From assembly GCA_024644405.1 (NCBI GenBank), contig JAHELC010000008.1, forward strand, positions 62,001 to 126,000: a stretch of 64,000 nt of DNA, given 5' to 3'. The DNA comes from Nitrospinaceae bacterium. Lineage in GTDB: Bacteria; Nitrospinota; Nitrospinia; Nitrospinales; Nitrospinaceae. The notes under the pieces are model-generated. The model was not told where the DNA came from. It did not search any database and saw only the letters and a list, made by a program, of their open reading frames with translations. The translations under genes were made by a program, and so were the position numbers. Positions 7,966-19,001 of this stretch are shown here, piece after piece. Every line of letters begins with the position of its first letter. Within the stretch, counting starts at the first letter, position 1.

Positions 7966-8754
7966 ATGCCTTATTCTCCAGAAGATCAGCAATGGATCCA
8001 AAGTCAACTGCGGGCCGAATATATCGGGCGGGAAATTATGACCCATGATTCGGTCGAATCCACCAATGACATCGCAAAACAGCTGGCTGGCAATTCGGAT
8101 AAAGATGGTGTGGTGATATTGGCCGATAGCCAGACCCAGGGTAAGGGGCGCTTGGGCAGAACCTGGTACTCAGAGGAAAATGTCGGTATTTATCTTTCCA
8201 TTCTTCTGAAACCCGCCCTGGCCCCGGAACAGCTTGCCCAACTCACCCTGGTCGCGGGCGTGGTTCTGGTTCAGACCATCAACGAATTCAGCCGAACCCG
8301 GGCTTATTTAAAATGGCCGAATGACGTTCTTCTCAATGGCAAAAAAGTCGCCGGTATCCTTACCGAAAATTACCAGGAGAACAAACTTTCAGGAGTCATT
8401 CTCGGCATCGGGATCAACGTCAATCATGCCCGATTTCCTGTTCATCTCCAGTACATTGCCACCTCAATGGCTATGGAGAACGGCGAAATTTTTGAAAGGC
8501 TCCCCCTGATTACCTTTCTGCTGAATCACCTGGATCAGGAATACCGGACCTTTCTCAGCGAGGGCGTCTCAGCCACAGTCGACCAATGGAATCAGAACAG
8601 CGACATGTTTGGGAAACACATCACCATGACGCAGGGAACCCAGACATTTTCCGGAACCGCAATGAAGCTGGATGAAGAGGGGCATTTCGTGCTATTGACG
8701 GATTACGGTGAAGAAATCGCGTTTGACTCCGGAGAAGTCACTTTGATGGAATGA
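7966..8754 (+). CDS. birA: Biotin--[acetyl-CoA-carboxylase] ligase
   Basis: Activates biotin as biotinyl-AMP and transfers it to the lysine of biotin carboxyl carrier proteins. The 262-residue protein starts directly with the catalytic domain: SVESTNDIAKQL, the nucleotide/biotin loop GKGRLGR (residues 59-65), KWPNDVLLNGKKVAGIL with the catalytic Lys, and a C-terminal SH3-like domain (~215-262). The N-terminal helix-turn-helix of repressor-type BirA is absent, so it is a monofunctional (group I) ligase and not a regulator of biotin genes. It is monocistronic. Confidence 0.96.
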   Translation: MPYSPEDQQWIQSQLRAEYIGREIMTHDSVESTNDIAKQLAGNSDKDGVVILADSQTQGKGRLGRTWYSEENVGIYLSILLKPALAPEQLAQLTLVAGVVLVQTINEFSRTRAYLKWPNDVLLNGKKVAGILTENYQENKLSGVILGIGINVNHARFPVHLQYIATSMAMENGEIFERLPLITFLLNHLDQEYRTFLSEGVSATVDQWNQNSDMFGKHITMTQGTQTFSGTAMKLDEEGHFVLLTDYGEEIAFDSGEVTLME

Positions 8755-8868
8755 ACCCTGGTATCCGGGCTCCTGCCCCTTCTCCTGCCGCTCAAATCCC
8801 GCAAAGCACTCCAGCACCTCCACCCAAATCTATTGAAAAACCACGTCTTAGATGATGTCTCTTCACTT

Positions 8869-8883
8869 CGGGGAGACTCCCCG
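8869..8883. repeat. Perfect inverted repeat after birA
   Basis: CGGGGA-GAC-TCCCCG, with no T-tract on either side. It could be a weak transcription end or a structured leader for the gene at 8959. Confidence 0.4.
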
Positions 8884-8919
8884 CAAGCGGTCTGTTAAAC
8901 TCAAACTTCCCGAAAAAAA

Positions 8920-8934
8920 TACGCAAATAGCGTA
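8920..8934. repeat. Inverted repeat upstream of 8959 gene
   Basis: TACGC-AAATA-GCGTA ends 24 bases before the ATG at 8959. The position suits an operator or an mRNA leader hairpin. Confidence 0.35.
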
Positions 8935-8958
8935 AACGAGGCTTTTAGAAGATCAGAC

Positions 8959-9723
8959 ATGCTCGAAATCAGTATCACTCTTCTTATTCTTTTATTTTTC
9001 ATCTTTCCCATTCCCGGCTTGGCGGTGTGTCTGGGAGCCTGGACGTGTTACCTCATCTACGGCAAATTTCTTCTATTAAACCGCCAGCCCCCCCAATGGA
9101 AAAAAATTGTCTGGATACATTTTCTGACCGGAGCCGCCGACACGATTTTAAGTTTCGTGATGGCGTTTATGTTGGCCCTCACCGTTTATTTTTTAATTTT
9201 TGACGGCTTGCGTCTTTTTATATTCAATCTCATTTTTTGCTTTCTGATTTCTTTTCGATGGTTTGATTTCACCCATGTCATCTACCGCCGCCTGGTATTG
9301 AAATTACAGCCCCTCTCCTTACCCGCCCCGAAAGATTCTATCTTTTGTATGTTGATAGGACAGCGTTCCGGTACCGGACTGGGAATTGGCATGAAAGCCG
9401 TTTCGCTTGACTCGGGCTATACCTATTGGAACGGGCATCAACTGATATTCGAGGGGATCATGGCCCGCAGGGCATTTTCCCGTAAAACCGTTTTAACCGC
9501 AGAAAAAATCAGCTCCGAAAAAATCAAAATTGTCCCGGCCCGGCAGAACAGCAATGAAAAAGCGGAAGCGTGGATCATGGTCCTTCGGCAGCAATTTTAT
9601 CCTTTTAAAAGCCGGGAATTGCGTGACCAGTGGTTTCAGCGCTTGTCGGGCATTCAGGATTCCGATACCCGAAGCCTTGAGGTGGATGGCGATCTGGAAT
9701 CCGCCCGGATTCCCTCCGCTTGA
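8959..9723 (+). CDS. Membrane protein of unknown function
   Basis: A 254-residue protein. The first ~115 residues hold three or more hydrophobic helices (residues ~3-37, 52-80, 83-102) with short loops; the rest is soluble with mixed beta-strand character. There is no signature motif and I recognise no family. The start lacks a clear ribosome site. It is followed by the DnaJ-like gene after 67 bases on the same strand, so co-transcription is possible. Confidence 0.7.
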   Translation: MLEISITLLILLFFIFPIPGLAVCLGAWTCYLIYGKFLLLNRQPPQWKKIVWIHFLTGAADTILSFVMAFMLALTVYFLIFDGLRLFIFNLIFCFLISFRWFDFTHVIYRRLVLKLQPLSLPAPKDSIFCMLIGQRSGTGLGIGMKAVSLDSGYTYWNGHQLIFEGIMARRAFSRKTVLTAEKISSEKIKIVPARQNSNEKAEAWIMVLRQQFYPFKSRELRDQWFQRLSGIQDSDTRSLEVDGDLESARIPSA

Positions 9724-9790
9724 ATACCCCCCCGCCAAGTTATAGAATAAGGACTTAATCGGACACAGACCCTACCCTCATAGGAAAATC

Positions 9791-10738
9791 ATGAAGGTTT
9801 CCATAGAAAAAGATTATTACAAAATCCTCGGGGTCAAAAAAAGCGATAAGACCAGGGATATCAAAAAACGCTATCGCGAACTGGCCCGCAAGCACCATCC
9901 CGATACCAATGAGGGCAGCAAAAAATCCGAAGAAGCGTTCAAGCGGATTTCCGAAGCTTACGAGGTTCTGGGGAACGCCAAAAACCGGAAGGAATACGAC
10001 AAATTAAGGGCCAATGGACGCAAACACCGGTCGAATCGTTCCTCCGGAGGCCCCAACGAGGGCTACACCGATCCCTTTGATTTTGGGCGACAATACACTC
10101 GACAAGGCCCCAGAGAAAGCCAGCAGGACCCGTTCAGCCAGCCTCCCTTTGCCGACGAAACGGTCATGGACCCGGATATGCCCTCCCGCGGGTTCGACCT
10201 CCAGTTCATGGTCGACGTCCCTTTTGTCGTGGCCGCTCTGGGGGGTCAAATCCCCTATACCTATGACAAACACGTGACCTGTCCGGAATGTCGAGGTTCG
10301 GGAACCGACGACTACGAAGATCCGTGCACCGGCTGTCAGGGCAAACAACGGGTCGTCGAGACCGTAACTTTAGACATAGACATCCCCTCCGGCGTGGCCG
10401 ATCAATACACCCTGAAATTCCCGAGACAGGGCGGCGCCGGACGCAACGGCGGCCCGCTGGGGGACTTGATGGTCAAAGTCTGCATCGAAAAGCACCCGCA
10501 ATTCAAAAAAATCAAGTCGGATATCCACTCGGTCGTCAGCATCTCACCGGAACTGGCCGAAAAGGGAGGTCCCCTGGAAATTCAAATGCTGGATTCCACC
10601 ACCACGATCGAGGTCGAAGAAGGCACCCTGACGGGTGAGGAATTCCGCATTCCCGATGCCGGGTCCACGCAACCCTGGGGTAAAAAACGCGGCGACTTCG
10701 TGGTTAAATTCCATATTGATGAACAATCAGGAAAATAA
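9791..10738 (+). CDS. DnaJ/CbpA-type co-chaperone with reduced zinc region
   Basis: J-domain protein of 315 residues that would stimulate DnaK ATPase and present clients. The J domain spans residues ~7-72 with the catalytic HPD (36-38). A G/polar-rich linker runs to ~130. Then a shortened Cys region has only two CxxC knuckles (CPECRGSG and CTGCQGKQ, ~163-182), enough for one zinc instead of the two in DnaJ. The C-terminal beta-sandwich domains (~185-310) complete it. It is intermediate between DnaJ and CbpA, so I give no symbol. AGGA precedes the ATG. Confidence 0.9.
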   Translation: MKVSIEKDYYKILGVKKSDKTRDIKKRYRELARKHHPDTNEGSKKSEEAFKRISEAYEVLGNAKNRKEYDKLRANGRKHRSNRSSGGPNEGYTDPFDFGRQYTRQGPRESQQDPFSQPPFADETVMDPDMPSRGFDLQFMVDVPFVVAALGGQIPYTYDKHVTCPECRGSGTDDYEDPCTGCQGKQRVVETVTLDIDIPSGVADQYTLKFPRQGGAGRNGGPLGDLMVKVCIEKHPQFKKIKSDIHSVVSISPELAEKGGPLEIQMLDSTTTIEVEEGTLTGEEFRIPDAGSTQPWGKKRGDFVVKFHIDEQSGK

Positions 10739-10792
10739 AGAAAGCGAGGGGCAAGGCCTGGAGAAACCGAACTCTGGCGAGAATGGAACCGG

Positions 10793-11485
10793 TTAGGCTG
10801 CCGGGGCCGGCTCAGCGGGTTTGGAGGCTTCCGGCTTGGGCGGCTCTTCTTTTTTGGCTTCTTCCGCTGGAGCCTCTTCCTGCTTGGGAGCCGTGTCACG
10901 CACCGCCCAGATCGAGGCCCAGATTTCTGCCGGGGGATATTTGAAATCGCTGCCGATTTTAAAATCGAACCGGATCACTTCTTCTTCGGTACATTCGCTG
11001 ATCCAGGTATTGCTGACACAGCCGTCGGTGAAAATGGGATCCATGGGAAAAGGGGTCCCGTTTTTATCGATCACCGTTTCCTTCCTCCCCTTCTCCACCA
11101 GCGTCGCGGCATCCGCCTTGTTGGGAATGCGCCAATCATCATAGCCCGCAAATTTTTCCTTATTGAGCTTCTCAATATACGAAGGCTGATCCTGCCAGGT
11201 GTAAAACTTGTGCATATCCAGCCAGGCATCGGTTTGTTTCCACATCAATCCGGAATTGGGATCGGTAACGGTACCGTCCTGATTATCGATCAGCGGTTTT
11301 TTCTCGACTTTGGGTTTGGCTGCCGGTTTGGCCGCCGGCTTGGGAGCGGCTTTGGGAGCGGCCTGGGCGTCGCCGGCAGGTTTCGCATCCCCGGCCGGTT
11401 TGGCCTCAGCAACCGGTTTCGCGCCCTCCGCAGGCTTGGCCTCTGCGGATTGGACTGTTTCTTTATTGGGAGGCGTTTCGGACAT
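10793..11485 (-). CDS. Lcl (DUF1566) domain protein with Ala/Pro/Lys-rich ends
   Basis: A 230-residue protein. Residues ~75-195 match the Lcl C-terminal domain: DGTVTDPNSGLMWKQ, then YDDWRIPNKADAATLV, a fold found in surface and exported proteins. The N-terminal ~70 residues are a degenerate repeat of AKPA/AKPAGDA units and the C-terminal ~30 residues are again Ala/Pro/Glu/Lys-rich. No signal peptide is visible, which is odd for this domain. The gene converges on the DnaJ-like gene, 54 bases apart. Function is unknown. Confidence 0.8.
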   Translation of the reverse strand: MSETPPNKETVQSAEAKPAEGAKPVAEAKPAGDAKPAGDAQAAPKAAPKPAAKPAAKPKVEKKPLIDNQDGTVTDPNSGLMWKQTDAWLDMHKFYTWQDQPSYIEKLNKEKFAGYDDWRIPNKADAATLVEKGRKETVIDKNGTPFPMDPIFTDGCVSNTWISECTEEEVIRFDFKIGSDFKYPPAEIWASIWAVRDTAPKQEEAPAEEAKKEEPPKPEASKPAEPAPAA

Positions 11486-11518
11486 TGCTCATCAATCTAA
11501 GTTGGGTTCGATTCACTA

Positions 11519-11797
11519 TTACTTTTCAACAAAGGCCGGGGCTTTGTTCAGGATATCGTTCAAATCCTTGTCAGACTCATTGAGAGATTTCAGGATTTCG
11601 CTCAGCTCTCCGGAGGAATAGGATTCCAGCTGCTGCTTGTAATGATCGCGGTAGCCACAGGCGTTATTCTTCACCCATTCCAAAACGGATTGCTCGCACG
11701 CTTCAGCCTTCTCCGCAGTCCACCCCTTCTTGTTCAGAAACCGGGTTTGGGACTTGCGGATAATCTCGCAAATCAGATCACTTTTTATTTGAGTCAT
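11519..11797 (-). CDS. Small helical unknown protein
   Basis: I favour the ATG at 11795-11797 (MTQIKSDL) over the longer frame from 11830 because of the purine-rich GAGATGGA before it. The 92-residue product is charged and helical, with two cysteines (EACEQSVLEW and NNACGYRD) and an acidic C-terminus. No family is recognised. It lies 33 bases upstream of the Lcl-domain gene on the same strand and may be its operon partner. Confidence 0.6.
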   Translation of the reverse strand: MTQIKSDLICEIIRKSQTRFLNKKGWTAEKAEACEQSVLEWVKNNACGYRDHYKQQLESYSSGELSEILKSLNESDKDLNDILNKAPAFVEK

Positions 11798-12049
11798 GGT
11801 CCATCTCGTCAATGTTCCACCCTGGACCAAAGCTCCGATCCTTTGGGAATCGGTACTTTAAATCGGCTGTTTCAAGTTGTCAACCCGAAACCAGGAGTGT
11901 TCATTGTTCAAAATTGATAATCAAACGGGCACGCGGCCCTCGTCTATGTGCCGTAAGCACACTACCAGTTTATCGCTATCTCACTCCCAAAAAAAACCCA
12001 AAAATAGTTCCGGGGGATTTCTTATAAACTATTCAAACAATTAACCTTA

Positions 12050-12865
12050 TCAATTCATTTTGCGCGGGTCAAGCCAATCCCTCAAACCTTCACCCAGAAA
12101 ATTGAACGATAATATGGTCAGGAAAATCGCCAGCGAGGGAAACAGGATCAGATGTGGATAGAACTTGATCGCCGTCCAGCCGTCATTCGCCAGCGTCCCC
12201 CAGCTGCTGAACGGCGGCGCGATCCCCAACCCGATAAAACTGAGGGTCGATTCCGCCAGAATCGCCACGGGAATCCGAAACGTGAGTGTCACAATCAAGA
12301 CGCCCAAAATGTTGGGAAGGATTTCATGAAAAACGATACGTCCGTGGCTGGAACCGATAGCCCGCGCCGCTTCGATATACGCAAACTCTTTGATCCGGAG
12401 CACCTCTCCCCGCACCAACCGCGCCACGGTCACCCAGCTCACCACAGTAAGCGCCAGAAAAATTCCCAGGAGCCCCCGCCCCAGCACCACCATGAGCAGA
12501 ATGATCATCAGCAGGTCCGGCAGGGCAAACACGACATCGACGAGGCGCATCATGACATTATCCGTTTTGCCACCGGCATACCCGGAAACGGCGCCGTAGA
12601 CGGTTCCGATCACCAGCGCCACCAGCGTGGTGCACACCCCGATAAACAGCGACACCCGCGCCCCGTACACCATCCGGGAAAACACATCACGTCCCAGTTG
12701 GTCCGTGCCCATCCAATGCGTGCCATCGGGTATGGCGAGGGTTTTCCGGGTATCCTGCGCATCATAAGAATAGGGCGCCACCCACGGCGCGAGCAGGGCG
12801 CACAGAACCAATCCCAATAAAAAGATTGCACTCAATTTGGAAGGCAACTGCATTTTAGTGAACAT
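12050..12865 (-). CDS. dppC: Peptide/nickel ABC transporter permease, DppC/OppC type
   Basis: A 271-residue inner-membrane permease with an N-terminal TM (~14-31), a periplasmic loop holding HWMGTDQLGRDVFSRMVYG (the DppC/OppC family hallmark), then five more TM helices. The EAA loop that contacts the ATPase reads YIEAARAIGSSHGRIVFHEI. It starts 3 bases after the dppB stop. No substrate-binding protein or ATPase gene lies on either side, so partners must be elsewhere. Substrate is not predictable from sequence. Confidence 0.93.
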   Translation of the reverse strand: MFTKMQLPSKLSAIFLLGLVLCALLAPWVAPYSYDAQDTRKTLAIPDGTHWMGTDQLGRDVFSRMVYGARVSLFIGVCTTLVALVIGTVYGAVSGYAGGKTDNVMMRLVDVVFALPDLLMIILLMVVLGRGLLGIFLALTVVSWVTVARLVRGEVLRIKEFAYIEAARAIGSSHGRIVFHEILPNILGVLIVTLTFRIPVAILAESTLSFIGLGIAPPFSSWGTLANDGWTAIKFYPHLILFPSLAIFLTILSFNFLGEGLRDWLDPRKMN

Positions 12866-12868
12866 CGC

Positions 12869-13798
12869 TCAACCTCTGGGACCGGCGAGGGAGATCCTCG
12901 GGTCCAGTTTCATGTATATCAGGTCCACCATTATATTGGCCAGCACGATCAGCACGGCGTACACCAGCGTCACCCCCATGATCAGCGGGTAATCGCGGTT
13001 GGTGACGGCGGTGATGAAAAAATTTCCCATACCCGGCACGGAAAAAATAAACTCGATGACAAACGAACCGGTCACCAGCCCCGCCGTCAGGGGCCCCATC
13101 ACCGAAACGATGGGCGTGATCGAATTGCTGAGCGCGTGCTTGAGCAACACCCGTGTTTCACTCAACCCCTTGGCGCGGGCGGTGCGGATATAATCTGCCC
13201 CCAGCACTTCGATCACCGTCGACCGAGTGAGACGCGCAATGTACCCCGCAAATCCCGCTCCCAGCGCAAAGGCGGGCATAATCATATGTCGCGGACCCTC
13301 CCACAACGCCGGCGGCAGCAGGTGCCACTGATGCGAAAACAAAAGAATCAACAAGGCTCCCAGCACGAAACTGGGCAGGGAAATCCCCAGTGTGGCGGCG
13401 AAGATAAAGCTGTGATCGATCCATGAATTTCTCCGGGCCGCCGAAATCACTCCGGCGGGAATACCTAAAACAAGAGTGATGAGTACAGCGCACAGCCCCA
13501 GGGTGAGCGATACGGGAAACGCATCCAGAATAATGTCGGACACGTCCCTCCCGACATACTTGTACGAGGGCCCCATATCGCCCTGCAGAATCTGCTTCAT
13601 GTACAAGAGGTATTGTTGCCAGACCGGCTTGTCGAGATGGTACTTGGCCTCGATGTTGGCAATGATTTCGGGAGGGAGTTTTTTCTCGGTGTCGAATGGC
13701 CCGCCGGGCACCAGATGCATGATGCCGAAGGTCAGCGTCGCCACCGTCAGGAGAACCGGTATGCCGTGCATCAGTCGTTTGAAAAAATAAAGCCACAT
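12869..13798 (-). CDS. dppB: Peptide/nickel ABC transporter permease, DppB/OppB type
   Basis: A 309-residue permease from the ATG at 13796-13798 (MWLYFFKRL), the standard family N-terminus; the longer frame from 13855 adds 19 unusual residues. The first TM is at ~10-30, followed by the hydrophilic loop typical of DppB (DKPVWQQYLLYMKQILQGD) and five further TM helices. The EAA loop is YIRTARAKGLSETRVLLKHA. It is first in a two-gene operon with dppC and would form the heterodimeric channel of a type I importer. Confidence 0.93.
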   Translation of the reverse strand: MWLYFFKRLMHGIPVLLTVATLTFGIMHLVPGGPFDTEKKLPPEIIANIEAKYHLDKPVWQQYLLYMKQILQGDMGPSYKYVGRDVSDIILDAFPVSLTLGLCAVLITLVLGIPAGVISAARRNSWIDHSFIFAATLGISLPSFVLGALLILLFSHQWHLLPPALWEGPRHMIMPAFALGAGFAGYIARLTRSTVIEVLGADYIRTARAKGLSETRVLLKHALSNSITPIVSVMGPLTAGLVTGSFVIEFIFSVPGMGNFFITAVTNRDYPLIMGVTLVYAVLIVLANIMVDLIYMKLDPRISLAGPRG

Positions 13799-13995
13799 GG
13801 CGGATATCCTACAAGAGAATATATCTGGGTGCAATTCAGGGTTTATTGTTTGCACCGGGCCTTGCCGTGGGAGGGAATTTGCTGACCCTTATAAACAAGA
13901 GGACATTACTGGGCGCCACACGCCATACGATGATGATTTGTTCCGCAATGGGCCATTTACAATATTTCCTTCCAACCGACCCGGACTAAGATATA

Positions 13996-15861
13996 ATGGC
14001 TCGTTTCGCTCCATTTTCTGCAGGAAAACGAAAATCCATGGCCTGTGAATCACTCAGAGAATTCATAACCCAGCTGGAATCCGAAGGGGAACTGGCCCGC
14101 ATCCCCGAACCGGTCTCTCCCATTCTGGAAATCGCGGAGATCACCGACCGCGTGTCCAAAAGTCCGGAGGGCGGCAAAGCCCTGTTGTTCGAAAACGTCG
14201 ACGGTTCAAGCATGCCGGTGCTGATCAACGCTTTCGGCAGTTGGCGGCGCATCCAGATGGCGCTAGGCGTCTCCAGTCTGGAAGACATCGCCCGAAACAT
14301 TGAACGGTTTATCAAAATTGCACCGCCCGCCACATTGATGGACAAGGCCAAGCTCCTGCCGATGCTTCTACAGGCCGCAAGCTTTCCGCCGAAAACCGTT
14401 TCAGCGGGACGAGCTTCCTGCCAGGAGGTGGTGATGACCGGCGATGCCGTGGACCTGGGCCGCATCCCCATCATTCAGTGCTGGCCGAACGATGCCGGAC
14501 GTTTCATCACCTACCCGATCGTTATCAATCGCAGTCTGGACCAAGCGATCCGAAACGTCGGCCTGTACCGCATGCAGGTGTTCGACAAAAATACCACCGC
14601 CATGCACTGGCACATTCACAAAGACGGTGCGCACTTTTTTCACGAATACCGGAAAGCCAACCAACGCATGGAAGTCGCGGTCGCCATCGGCGCCGACCCC
14701 GCAACCTGCTACGCAGCGTCCGCTCCCCTGCCCTACGGCATCGACGAGTTTCTGCTGGCGGGGTTCATCCGCAAACAACCGGTGCCGCTGGTGAAATGCA
14801 AAACGGTCGAACTCGAAATCCCGGCGCATGCCGAAATCGTGCTGGAGGGCTACATCGATCCCGCCGAGATGCGCCTCGAAGGTCCGTTCGGCGATCACAC
14901 CGGCTATTATTCGCAGGACGGCGACTATCCCGTATTTCACATCACCGCCATCACACACCGTAAAAATCCCGTGTACCTGACCACCATCGTCGGCATTCCG
15001 CCGCAGGAAGACTTTTATCTCGGCAAGGCGACCGAGCGCATTTTCCTGCCACTGTTGCGCACCCAATTGCCGGAAATCGTCGACATGAACATGCCGCTGG
15101 AAGGTGTGTTTCACAATTGCGTGATCGTTTCTCTGGAAAAACACTACCCGATGCAGGCGCGGCGTATCATGACCACCCTGTGGGGCATGGGACAAATGAG
15201 CTTCGTCAAAACCATTATTGCGGTGGATGCCGATGTGGACGTGCAGAACGAAGCGGAAATATTGAAACTTCTGCTGAATGAAGTCGACCTGGAGCAGGAT
15301 TTGTTTTTCTCGGAGGGCATTCTCGATGTGTTGAACCATGCGTCCGATCAAGCGCTGTACGGCTCCAAGCTCGGCATCGACGCCACCCGAAAAATCGACG
15401 GCGAACCTCCTCGTAAGTTTACGAATAGCGAAACTCAAACTCCCGACTCCGGAATTGCGGAACACATCAAAAAAAAGTTTTCCGAAGTCAACAACAGCCG
15501 CGTAATAAATTGTTCTCAACGGCGACCCATTGTTCTGGTCGCACTCAACAAGACCGGACCCGGACAGAGCATCGAATTCATCCGGAACTTTTTTGAAGAC
15601 GGCGCGTTGCAATCGGTCGGTGTGCTTCTGGTGCTGGAGAGTCATGTGGACCTCGAAAACAGATCCCAGGTCCTGTGGAAACTGTTCAACAATCTCGATC
15701 CGAAACGCGATGTCCTTATCTCCGGCCAGCGCATCGGCATCGACGTCACGCGCAAATTGCCGGACGAGGGTTACCAGCAGAACTGGCCGGAGGAAATTGC
15801 CATGTCCGACGACATCATCCAGAAGGTCGATCAAAAGTGGCATGATTTATTTAATGTATAA
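13996..15861 (+). CDS. ubiD: UbiD-family prenylated-FMN decarboxylase
   Basis: A 621-residue frame (607 if the ATG at 14038, MACESLREF, is used). It carries the UbiD fold: N-terminal [63 protein letters not shown] (cofactor/metal region) and [21 protein letters not shown]. The family uses prenylated FMN to decarboxylate 3-polyprenyl-4-hydroxybenzoate or the analogous menaquinone precursor. The length (longer than E. coli UbiD, ~500) resembles the menaquinone-associated branch. It is followed by uvrA after 28 bases. The start is uncertain. Confidence 0.9.
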   Translation: MARFAPFSAGKRKSMACESLREFITQLESEGELARIPEPVSPILEIAEITDRVSKSPEGGKALLFENVDGSSMPVLINAFGSWRRIQMALGVSSLEDIARNIERFIKIAPPATLMDKAKLLPMLLQAASFPPKTVSAGRASCQEVVMTGDAVDLGRIPIIQCWPNDAGRFITYPIVINRSLDQAIRNVGLYRMQVFDKNTTAMHWHIHKDGAHFFHEYRKANQRMEVAVAIGADPATCYAASAPLPYGIDEFLLAGFIRKQPVPLVKCKTVELEIPAHAEIVLEGYIDPAEMRLEGPFGDHTGYYSQDGDYPVFHITAITHRKNPVYLTTIVGIPPQEDFYLGKATERIFLPLLRTQLPEIVDMNMPLEGVFHNCVIVSLEKHYPMQARRIMTTLWGMGQMSFVKTIIAVDADVDVQNEAEILKLLLNEVDLEQDLFFSEGILDVLNHASDQALYGSKLGIDATRKIDGEPPRKFTNSETQTPDSGIAEHIKKKFSEVNNSRVINCSQRRPIVLVALNKTGPGQSIEFIRNFFEDGALQSVGVLLVLESHVDLENRSQVLWKLFNNLDPKRDVLISGQRIGIDVTRKLPDEGYQQNWPEEIAMSDDIIQKVDQKWHDLFNV

Positions 15862-15889
15862 CATTAAGTAACTAACCAGAAGCTGAACA

Positions 15890-18730
15890 ATGGCATTAGA
15901 AAATATAACAATAAAAGGCGCCCGCGAGCACAACCTGAAGAACATCAACCTGGTCCTGCCGCGCGAACAACTGGTGGTCATCACCGGCCTCAGCGGATCG
16001 GGAAAATCCTCGCTGGCGTTCGACACCATCTATGCCGAGGGCCAGCGCCGATACGTGGAATCTCTGTCGGCTTACGCCCGGCAGTTTCTGGAATTGATGG
16101 AAAAACCGGATATCGATTATATCGAAGGCCTGTCCCCCGCCATCTCCATCGAGCAGAAAACCTCCAGCAAAAATCCCCGGTCCACTGTCGGCACGGTCAC
16201 CGAAATTTACGATTACCTGCGCCTGCTGTACGCCCGCGTCGGCCACGTGTTCTGTTACGGGTGCGGACGCCAGATCGCCTCGCAGACCGTCCAGCAGATC
16301 ACCGACCGGGTGCAGAACATTCCCGAAGGCCAGAAGGTGATGATCCTGGCGCCGATCGTGCAGGACCGCAAGGGAGAATTTAAAAAGGACCTGCTCGACC
16401 TCCAGAAAAAGGGATTCGTGCGGGCCCGCATCGACGGCGAAGTGCGCTCGCTGGAGGAAGGGGTGCAGCTCAATAAAAAATTCAAGCACACGATCGAAGC
16501 GGTGGTGGACCGTCTGATCATCAAAAATAAAATGGGCAAGCGTCTGGCGGATTCCATCGAAACCGCCCTGCAACTGGGCGAAGGCAGTCTGGTGATTACC
16601 ATCCTGGCGGGTAAAAAGTCGGAAAAGGATGAAGACCTGCTGTTCAGCGAAAAATTTGCCTGCAGTTACTGCGGCATCAGTTACCCGGAGTTGGAGCCCC
16701 GGCTGTTCTCTTTCAACAACCCCACGGGCGCCTGTTTCAAATGCGACGGGCTCGGCAACAAAATGGAGATCGATCCGGATCTGGTGGTGCCCGACCTTTC
16801 GCTTTCGATTCGCGACGGGGCGATTCTTCCCTGGCAGAAAAAAACCTCTATCAATTTTCATCAGATGGTGGAAGCGCTGGCGCAGAATTTCAAATTCAAA
16901 CTCAGCACGCCGCTCAAAGATATGCCGAAGGAAACCCGCAACATCCTGCTCTATGGGTCGGGCGATCAGGCAGTGAAATATTTTTACGAGAAAGGCGGCA
17001 AACGCCAGACCTATACCGGCACCTACGACGGTATCATCCCGGATCTGGAGCGGCGCTACCATGAAACGGAGTCCCCTTCCCAACGCGACGAAATTGCCCG
17101 TTACATGCGCGCCCTGCCGTGTCCCGCCTGCAACGGAACCCGGCTGAAGAAAGAGGCCGTCTCGGTACGAATCCACAATAAAAACATTGTCGAACTGACC
17201 GCACTCTCCATCGGCGCTCTCGGTCAGTTTTTCGACGCATTGAAATTCAGCGAGCAGGAGTTTTCCATCGCCCGGCGCATCGTCAAGGAAATCAAAGAGC
17301 GCCTCAAGTTTCTGATGGATGTCGGCCTCGATTATCTGACCCTCAACCGGACCTCCGGCACGCTTTCCGGCGGAGAAAGTCAACGCATCCGCCTCGCCAC
17401 TCAGATTGGCTCCAGCCTGATGGGCGTGCTGTACGTGTTGGACGAACCGAGCATCGGACTGCACCAGCGCGACAACGATCGCCTGCTCAAAACACTCACC
17501 AAACTGCGCGACCTCGGCAACACGGTGATCGTGGTCGAGCACGACGAGAACACCATCACCGCGGCCGACTACGTGGTCGATCTCGGGCTGGGTGCGGGTA
17601 TTCATGGCGGAGAGGTGATTTTCGCAGGCACACCCAAGGCCCTGCTGAAACACAAAACCTCACTCACCGCGCAATACCTTTCGGGTCGCAAGCAAATCCC
17701 CGTCCCCAAAAAACGCCGCCAGGGCAACGGCCACTTTCTGGAGATCAAGGGCGCACAACACAACAACCTGAAGAGTATTGACGTCAGTATCCCTCTCGGC
17801 TGCCTCACCTGCATCACCGGCGTCTCCGGTTCAGGAAAAAGCACGCTGACCATCGACATCCTGTACAAGGCACTGGCCAGCCATTTCTGGAACTCGATGG
17901 ACAAACCGGGAGCGTTCAAGAAGATCAAGGGAATTCATCATCTCGACAAGGTCATCGACATCGACCAGTCGCCGATCGGCCGCACGCCACGGTCCAATCC
18001 GGCCACCTACACCGGCCTGTTCACGCTCATCCGCGATCTGTTCAGCGAAGTTCCGGAATCGCGCCTGCGCGGGTACCGTCCCGGCCGGTTCAGCTTCAAC
18101 GTGAAAGGCGGGCGGTGCGAGGCTTGCCAGGGTGACGGCCTGATCAAAGTGGAGATGCATTTTCTGCCTGATATTTTTGTGACCTGCGAAGTGTGCCAGG
18201 GCAAACGGTTCAACCGCGAAACGCTGGAGATTCTATACAAGGGCAAGACCATCGCCGACGTGCTGGAAATGACGACGGAGGAAGCGGAGGAATTTTTCCA
18301 GAATATCCCTGCGATCCGTTCCAAACTGGAAACCATCACCAGTGTCGGGCTCGACTACATCCACCTCGGCCAGCCCGCGACGACGCTTTCCGGCGGCGAG
18401 GCGCAACGCGTGAAGCTCGCCAAGGAACTCAGCAAACGCAGTACGGGTCAGACTCTGTACATCCTCGACGAACCCACCACCGGCCTGCATTTTCACGATA
18501 TCGGACACCTGCTGGGCGTTATCTCCAAGCTGGTGGACGCAGGCAACAGCGTGATCATTATCGAGCATAACCTCGACGTAATCAAAACCGCCGATTACAT
18601 CATTGACCTCGGACCCGACGGCGGCGACAAAGGCGGCGAAGTGCTTGCCAGCGGCACCCCGGAAGAAGTGGTGAAGATCAAACAATCCTACACCGGCCAG
18701 TACCTCAAGTCCTGCTTGAATAATAAATAA
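15890..18730 (+). CDS. uvrA: Excinuclease ABC subunit A
   Basis: The damage-recognition ATPase of nucleotide excision repair, complete at 946 residues. It has two ABC modules, each with Walker A ([13 protein letters not shown] at ~31-43 and [11 protein letters not shown] at ~643) and LSGGE signature loops. Zinc modules are seen as [18 protein letters not shown] with the later CFKCDG, and CEACQGDG with CEVCQGKRF. The start ATG leads straight into [14 protein letters not shown], the normal N-terminus. It is in tandem with ubiD and likely shares its transcript. Nothing is missing. Confidence 0.99.
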   Translation: MALENITIKGAREHNLKNINLVLPREQLVVITGLSGSGKSSLAFDTIYAEGQRRYVESLSAYARQFLELMEKPDIDYIEGLSPAISIEQKTSSKNPRSTVGTVTEIYDYLRLLYARVGHVFCYGCGRQIASQTVQQITDRVQNIPEGQKVMILAPIVQDRKGEFKKDLLDLQKKGFVRARIDGEVRSLEEGVQLNKKFKHTIEAVVDRLIIKNKMGKRLADSIETALQLGEGSLVITILAGKKSEKDEDLLFSEKFACSYCGISYPELEPRLFSFNNPTGACFKCDGLGNKMEIDPDLVVPDLSLSIRDGAILPWQKKTSINFHQMVEALAQNFKFKLSTPLKDMPKETRNILLYGSGDQAVKYFYEKGGKRQTYTGTYDGIIPDLERRYHETESPSQRDEIARYMRALPCPACNGTRLKKEAVSVRIHNKNIVELTALSIGALGQFFDALKFSEQEFSIARRIVKEIKERLKFLMDVGLDYLTLNRTSGTLSGGESQRIRLATQIGSSLMGVLYVLDEPSIGLHQRDNDRLLKTLTKLRDLGNTVIVVEHDENTITAADYVVDLGLGAGIHGGEVIFAGTPKALLKHKTSLTAQYLSGRKQIPVPKKRRQGNGHFLEIKGAQHNNLKSIDVSIPLGCLTCITGVSGSGKSTLTIDILYKALASHFWNSMDKPGAFKKIKGIHHLDKVIDIDQSPIGRTPRSNPATYTGLFTLIRDLFSEVPESRLRGYRPGRFSFNVKGGRCEACQGDGLIKVEMHFLPDIFVTCEVCQGKRFNRETLEILYKGKTIADVLEMTTEEAEEFFQNIPAIRSKLETITSVGLDYIHLGQPATTLSGGEAQRVKLAKELSKRSTGQTLYILDEPTTGLHFHDIGHLLGVISKLVDAGNSVIIIEHNLDVIKTADYIIDLGPDGGDKGGEVLASGTPEEVVKIKQSYTGQYLKSCLNNK

Positions 18731-19001
18731 TCCACACCTGTTATCCAGTTCACCCTTTCCAAACCTCTATAGGCCTCCTTCATCTCTGACAAAAAAAATA
18801 TTTATAATAAATTCAATGGGATGGATAACCTCCTCCCGCTACTGGCATAAAAAAGGCACCCCTTTTCGATCAAAAATCATATAGAATTGCATCCAACTCC
18901 GCCCACGGGCGAAAAGAAAGACGATATACCATTTTGATCATTTAATTTCTACTTGAACATCCTCTTATTCAGAGTTCACTGTTGCTGAAGGAGAAGGAAC
19001 C

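Noticed and set aside
11286-11460. Repetitive GCC/GGT-rich DNA that could be a tandem repeat array
   Set aside because: It encodes the degenerate AKPA/AKPAGDA stretch of the Lcl-domain protein and is not a regular repeat; no CRISPR-like spacer pattern was seen anywhere in the window.
14401-15843. Long minus-strand frame of 480 codons
   Set aside because: Mirror of ubiD; the His/Val/Asp-rich text is typical of antisense frames in G+C-rich genes.
15896-17653. Minus-strand frame of 585 codons
   Set aside because: Antisense shadow of uvrA, which carries all expected motifs.
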